From: Ophiosphaerella korrae | Lineage: Eukaryota; Ascomycota; Dothideomycetes; Pleosporales; Phaeosphaeriaceae | Direction: 5' to 3' | DNA: 64,000 nt | Assembly: GCA_028456385.1 (NCBI GenBank) | Contig: JALNQF010000037.1 | Coordinates: forward strand, 237,832 to 301,831 | In this document: one piece after another, positions 57,884 to 64,000 of the stretch | Layout: each line of letters begins with the position of its first letter | Numbering within the stretch: position 1 is the stretch's first letter | Program-made: the position numbers and the translations under genes | The notes under the pieces: generated by a model | Databases searched by the model: none | Told to the model about the DNA's origin: nothing | The model's input: the letters and a program-made list of their open reading frames with translations, nothing else

Positions 57884-60800
57884 CTATCTCCTCTTCTAAG
57901 TAGGTCCTAGTTTATCTATCTTAGAGCTAAAGTTATTAGTCTAGTTTCTTTATTAATATAGAGTTCTTTATCTTCTCTTATAACTATTTTATCTATACGT
58001 TATTACTATCTCTTTACTAATTACGTATTACGTAATAGTATTAAAATATTTCTTTATTTTTGTTATACTTCTCTTAAGTTAAACCCTAAGTCTCTTCCTT
58101 ATATTATTTTTATAAATAATAGTAGGGCTTATAAAGTATATATTTATATAAATATATATAGCTCTTATAACGTATCTAGTGTTTCTCTTTCTAAGTATAA
58201 GTTTATTATACTTATTCTTATATCTAAGCTTAATAATAATAAGGAAAGCTATTAACTAGACTTAAGAGAAATTACTATCTTAAATTGTAGAGGCTAAAGC
58301 TAAGTATAAGTATATCTAGGAGCTTACGTAGAGTAAGCTAGTAAAGAATTAAGCTTGTTTCTCTTATCTTTATAAAATAAAGGCCTTAAATAATAAGAAA
58401 TTAGCTAAGTAGTTAGTAGCTCTAGAAGCTAAGCTAGACTTAGATAAGGCGTTTAGTATTACTATAGTAGGTCCTATGCTAGACGTCTCTATTATCTCTC
58501 TATCTATTGTTAGTAATATTAGTTCTCTTAGTTTACTACTAGGCGTTCTAGAAGGTTTTAACTTTAGAACTCTTCTAGTTTCTTAAAGTAATTAAGATTA
58601 TCTTCTAGTTCCTATATCTTCTCTTATAGTTGTCTTTTTTTATCTATACTTATCTATTCTACTAAGTAGTAGTTTTTTCTATTATAGAACTAGTATTATA
58701 AAATTTCTTTAACTTCTTATTCTTCTTATTCTCTATATATATCTACTTTATATACTAGTAGTTCTATATTCTATAGTACTTATTCTAGTAGAGCTACATA
58801 AAATATTAGGTATATCTTTATTTTATTTAGTAGCTTTAACTTAAATATAACTAGTATAACTTCTTCTTTAATTCTATATAGTCTTATCTTAACGTAGTCT
58901 AATTTTAAACTTAGTTGCTTACTTTTAATATTTTTCTATACTAACTATACTTTTTCTCTCTTTTTAAATTAAGATCTCTTTTTATATTTCTTATTATAGT
59001 ATTTTACTATATAATTATATAGGAATTCTATATCTTATCTTAGTTAATTATATATATCCTTAAGTTTATTAGTAAAACTTTCTCTTCTTAGAGACTAAGA
59101 TATCTAATTTCTTAGTATCTAGTATATATTAGGCTTAAATCTATAGTTTATAAAAAAAAGTAATACTTTTATTATTACGTTCTTTGCGCTATTATATACT
59201 AACTGTGCTATAGGTAGTAACTATACCTAATTGTTTTAGTTATAATTAAGGTAGTATCTTAGGTATTATTCTACTATCTAATTTATTTATTCTAACTATC
59301 TATTTATTTATAGGTAATATACTATAGATATTGTATATTTAATTCCTAATTATACTATTATTATTCCTTATAGTTTTAATGTAAATCGTACGTCTCTATC
59401 TATAATAATCTTATCTAGTAGTCTATATTAACTAATTATAGTTCCTAGAACCTAGTATATAGTAACCTCTATCTTACTTTTTTCTTTATATAGTCTAAAG
59501 TATAAGTACTTTATAAGTTTATCTACTATTATTAAGATTCTATTATACTTAACCTCTAATATTAGGTCTTTAGACTTTAGTAACTTTATAATAAAGTCTA
59601 TTATAATAACTCACTATAGTTATTCTAGTACTTCTATTAGTTGTAATATTCTATATAGTGTATATTTATTATATTTATTCTTTTAATATTCTATATAGTC
59701 TTATAGTACTTCTATTACTAATTGTCTTGCTTTTAAAATATAGTAGTCTTATAGTAGTCTATCTAATATTTTCTTAATACTTTAGTAACTATATACTAGT
59801 AATTTATAGAATTATTATATAAATTCTCTCTAGATCTTCCTTAAAATATATATTCTTCTATAGGCTTATACAAATCCTTTTTAGATTTCTAGTTTCTTTA
59901 TTTCTTTAGATACTTCTTTTGTTATTTTCTAAATCTATTTATCTAGCTTACTACTTTTTCTTTTAAGTATTATAGCTATTTTATATATATTTAGGACTAA
60001 GTGTCTTTCTTTGTTCTTAACTAGAACTATACTAGTAGCGCTTACTTCTTCTTATAAGTCTAGCCTTTTGCTAAAGGTATCTATAAACTAATTATCTTTT
60101 CTTTTTATATATATAATTTCTATATTAAACGTTAACAAGTATTTCTACTATCTTATATAGCGTTATAATAATTCTTTATTTATTATAAATCTTATAAGAT
60201 TCTTATAGTCTATATAAACCTTTATCTAATATTTTACTCTTTATAAGTATACTCTCTATTACTTAAATACTTTATAGATTACTAGTATTTCTTTGTTATA
60301 GATTAAGTAGTTAAGTTCTACTATCTTTATTTTCTTAGAGAAGTACTTAACTAAGTATTCTTTTTTAGTCTCTAGGTCTTCCTATATTAGTACTATTCTA
60401 TAGACTAAGTTAGATGCGTCTGTTTTTACTATTACTAGTAGGTCTAGGTTGTATATTCTAATAACTAGGTTTTCTATAAACTTCTTTTTAATCTTCTTAA
60501 ATACTTTATTATATCTTTTTATCTATTTAAATAGTACGTCTTTTTTTATAAGTCTTATTATTAGTTCTATATCTTTAAACTATCTTATTATTAACTTTCT
60601 ATAAAAGTTAGCTAGCCTATAAAATTATTGTACCTCTTTTAGGTTTCTTAGTATTAGCTATTTGTTAATTAACTTAATCTTTTTTAGATTAATCTTAATC
60701 TTTCCTAGTTCTATAATAAACTCTAGGAAGTCTATTTTTTTTATATAGAACTTGTATTTTCTTATTTTAAGAAATATTTTAGCTTCTACTAGTTTTTCTA

Positions 60801-63800
60801 GTACTTTATATATATATTATATATATTCTTCCTTTATTTCTAAGAATATAAGGATATTGTCTAAGTATACAAATATAAATATATTTAAGTACTCTCTTAG
60901 TACTATATTAATCCTTTCTTAGAATACTACTAGTATATTTATTAAGCTAAATAGTATAACTAAATATTTATATAATCTTTATTATGTTCTAAATACTATT
61001 TTCTATTTATTACCTTCTTTAATTCTAATTTAGTAGTAGGTGTTCTAGATATCTAACTTTATAAAGATTATTACTTTCTATAGTTTATCTTATATTACGT
61101 CTATCTTTAGTAAAAGGTATTAGTTCTTATTTATAACTACATTAGTTTTTCTAAAGTCTATATAAGGTCTTTTATTACTTATTTTTTTTTTATCTATAAA
61201 GATAAGTTTATAAGCTACTAAAGATTTAGATTCTCTTATCTATCTCTTTTTTATTACGTTTTAAATAAATACTTGTTTAATCTTTAACTCTTCTTCTATT
61301 TTCTAGTAAACTAGGCTCTACTCTACATCTTTTCCTTCTTCTATTTCTATTACTAAGTCCTATAGTTAATATTCTAGAAGGTAATCTTTAGGTTCTATAA
61401 GCTATTCTTCTTATTTTTTATATTCTTCTAGGAATTCTCTCTTATAGGTGTTCTTATAGGCTTTTAATATATCTATTCTATAGTAGTTAATCTTCTTTAT
61501 TTTCTAATTAATATATAGGTTAGTTATTTATAACTATAGTATACCTAATATTATATCTTATTTATTATTAATTATTGTTATATCTATAACTATATTCTTA
61601 ATTTCTAGTCCTTCTAACCTTAGTGTTAAAGGTACTATCTTAAACTATATTAGTTCCTAAAATAGTTTTCTTTTAATTATACTTAGTTATTAAGAGTATT
61701 TCTTTATTATATACTTTATTCTTTATATTTCTATAAACTTCTTTAATATAAAGTTTCTTGTAGCTCTACTATTAATTATTAATTATACTTTCTTTTTTTA
61801 GTATATACTTGTTTTTATAATATATAGGCCTTCTATACTTTCTAGTTTTTCTTACTTAGGTAACTTTGTAAATTATTTATCTTTCTAGAGCTATAAGCTT
61901 ACTTTAAGTTTATATTCTTTATATTTTAGATACTTATTATATATATATTTGTACTATAGTCTTCTTTAGACGTATTTCTTAGATAGTTTTAGGCTAGGTC
62001 TTACTACTATATATCTATCTTCTAGGATTATTTCTTATCCTTAGATATTTTTTACTAGAATTACTTTTATATAGTTATAGCCTCTTCTTCTTATAAGTTA
62101 TACGTTATTAATTACTTTAGGGTTTTTATATATAATATAATTCTTATCTAAGTATAATATCTATAATACTTTAAAGTGTACTAGATGTTTTAGATCTATT
62201 ATTTTATTATCCCCTTCCTAGTATTTGCTTTTACTAGGTGTATCTATTATTAGGATATAGTATACTACTAGTACTCTTAGTATATAGGCTTTATTAATCT
62301 ATTACGTCTTTCTTATAAGGTATTACTATTCTTTTTATATAAGTATTCTTCTTACTATAACTATATATTACTTTATCTATTCTTAAAATAGTATAAACTT
62401 TATTTCTTTAGGATTGCGCTCTTTCTAGTCTTTGTACACTTCCTCTATACTTATAACTAGTAAGTATTTTTAAATAAACTTCTATTCTTTATCTTATTCT
62501 TTTATATCTATAGTTATATAGCTATTATAGCTATATATTATTAGCTAGGTATATTTTATACTTTTTATACTAACCTATCTCTTACTTCTCTATAGTCTTT
62601 TAGAGGTAGTTGTAGTAGTCTCTTTATCTAGTACTAGTCTTTTAGCCTAGATTAATAGTACTAAGGGCTCTTCCCCTTCTAGATCTTCTTCTAGTAAGTC
62701 TATTACTTAGGCTATTTCTTTTAGCTAAGCTTTTATTTTATCTTCTTTTATTATAGCTACTTTATATCTCTATTTTTATAAGAACTATACTACTCCTTAC
62801 TTACTAGAAAGATATATATAGTAGTTATTATTATAATAAAAGGTCTAATAGAGTATTATATATTATACTTCTTTACTCCTAGCTACCTTCTTTTAAAGTT
62901 TAGCTTATACTTATAGTACTTCTTTCTTCTTTTTAGTTATCTTTAACTAAGTTTCTTTCTTTAAGTTCTTATTCTTGTAGTTTTTTATAAAGTGTCTAGG
63001 TTTCTTATATTTATAATATACTATATCCTTTTTTTTCTTTAATTAGTAGTCTTTTGCGTAGTAGCCTAGTTTACTATAGTTAAAGTACGTAAAGTCTTTA
63101 TTCTTCTTTTTCTTTCTATCCTTGTTAGCGTTAAAGATTATAGGGTCTCTCTTATTATAATTCTAGGTGTAACCTTTATATTTATTTTTCTTCTATTCTT
63201 AAAGATTATTATTAATTTGTATTACCTACTACTTTAAAGCTTCTAGTATCCTTAGTTTTTCTATATATATTATCTTGTATCGAATTTTTAAGTTTAGTCC
63301 TTACTTAAATTATAATATTAAGGCTAACTTATTGTACTCTATATTTTATAATAGTTATTTAAATTATAATATATACTTAGGAACGCTCTAACTTTGTATA
63401 AGCTTTTCTAGCTATTCTTTAGCTTATTAGGTAACGTCTATATCTCTAAATACTACTCTTATTTGTTTAGTAAAGTACTTATAACTTCTAAAAATAGCTT
63501 TAGTTTTGTCTTTCTAGGTTATTAGAGAGTATATTGTATAGTCTATCTAGTAAGGTTTATACTATCTTATTGCGTCTTCTTTAAGGTATAACCTAATATA
63601 TATTACCTTCTTTTCTTCTATATTAAAGTATAGTACTTGTATATCTATCTAGAGTTATACTAAAGTAATAAAAGGTCTTAGTTTCTCCCTTATTCTATTA
63701 AACTTCTTAAAGACAAGTATCTTAGGTAGTTTCTTTATTATACTTATTACTAGACGTTATATAATTAGTTCTATCTAATTCTAACCTTTAATAATAGCTT

Positions 63801-64000
63801 TAATTTATACTTTATTCTACTTTATATAATCTTGTAGTTTCTTATTCTATATTTCTAAAGTATTAATTACTATTTTTATATCTTCTTTATCTAAGATTAG
63901 ATTATTAATTTAGTCCTTAATTGTTTCCTATATAGTACTATTAGACTTATAACTACTCTTAGGGGCTTTACTTATTTTAGTTAAACTTTCTACTATTATA
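57465..64000 (-). mobile_element. Ty3/gypsy LTR retrotransposon B, RIP-degraded, 5' end off the right edge
   Basis: Minus orientation, at least 6.5 kb. The 3' LTR is 57465-57883. Moving upstream in its own sense, remnants appear in reverse of plus coordinates: integrase core (about 59210-59480, IIIDRDVRFT; MNQIVEQYLRYYLN-like), RNase H (about 60050-60320, KYLLTFNIEIIYIK), reverse transcriptase (about 60400-61190), protease active-site region (about 61740-61790, INSRATRNFI, the usual DSGA altered), and a gag zinc knuckle (about 62990-63100, YFNYSKLGYYAKDY, cysteines lost). The order gag, protease, reverse transcriptase, RNase H, integrase defines Ty3/gypsy. Every frame has many stops and CA/TG is depleted. 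The 5' LTR is outside the window, so length and target site duplication cannot be assessed. Confidence 0.9.

Noticed and set aside
53716..64000. A CRISPR-like or satellite array, suggested by the large internal repetition
   Set aside because: The repeat is a single pair of retrotransposon segments with LTRs and pol remnants, not short spaced repeats.

Overview
The window looks like the end of a gene-rich scaffold from a filamentous ascomycete, most likely a Dothideomycete of the order Pleosporales. The support is: genes with short introns (about 48-113 bp) with GT..AG ends; fungus-specific families (MeaB-type bZIP, DUF962/Mpo1, vacuolar dipeptidyl aminopeptidase, fungal C2H2 factors); and an abrupt change at about 54 kb from ordinary composition to an AT-rich block with the C-to-T signature of repeat-induced point mutation (RIP). 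The species assignment is inference.

Layout. 1-863 (-): F-actin capping protein beta, cut by the left edge. 1479-2476 (+): a fungal hypothetical gene broken by a one-base shift in a T run. 3011-3613 (+): small lysine-rich nuclear-type protein. 4380-5557 (+): membrane-anchored prolyl-4-hydroxylase-like oxygenase. 7179-8980 (+): secreted matrixin metalloprotease with a beta-propeller-like tail. 9219-13719 (+): TFIID subunit Taf2. 14940-16337 (+): unknown basic protein. 17195-19064 (+): C2H2 zinc-finger protein. 19791-20525 (+): unknown protein with a hydrophobic tail. 20808-22165 (-): decayed gene. 22612-23234 (-): small conserved hydrophilic protein. 24246-25033 (-) and 25348-27057 (+): a divergent pair, a histone-fold TAF (Taf3-like) and Taf7. 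27665-28668 (+): five-CCCH zinc-finger protein. 29428-31806 (+): Sel1-repeat protein with a 1 kb last intron. 34492-36523 (-): MeaB-type bZIP. 39516-41231 (-): splicing factor Prp4. 41734-43026 (+): mitochondrial PP2C Ptc7. 43493-45355 (+): Mps1 kinase. 46078-47161 (-): NAD(P)H-hydrate dehydratase. 47476-50308 (-): vacuolar dipeptidyl aminopeptidase. 50876-51549 (-): Pol II subunit Rpb7. 52217-52950 (+): Mpo1/DUF962 protein.

53716-64000 holds two degenerate Ty3/gypsy LTR retrotransposons in the same (-) orientation. Element A is truncated; element B runs off the right edge. They share a segment of about 3.74 kb offset by exactly 3749 bp, including a 419 bp LTR with TG..CA ends. Reverse transcriptase, RNase H, integrase, protease and gag zinc-knuckle remnants can be read on the minus strand, riddled with stops.

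Functionally this is mostly housekeeping: transcription initiation (Taf2, Taf3-like, Taf7, Rpb7), RNA processing (Prp4, CCCH protein), cell division and cytoskeleton (Mps1, Cap2, Sel1 protein), and metabolite repair or proteolysis. No biosynthetic cluster, CRISPR array, tRNA or rRNA was recognised. The less ordinary items are the metalloprotease/propeller fusion, two decayed genes with readable lesions, the clustering of TFIID subunits, and a paired-copy RIP record whose outer LTR edge is still nearly unmutated.
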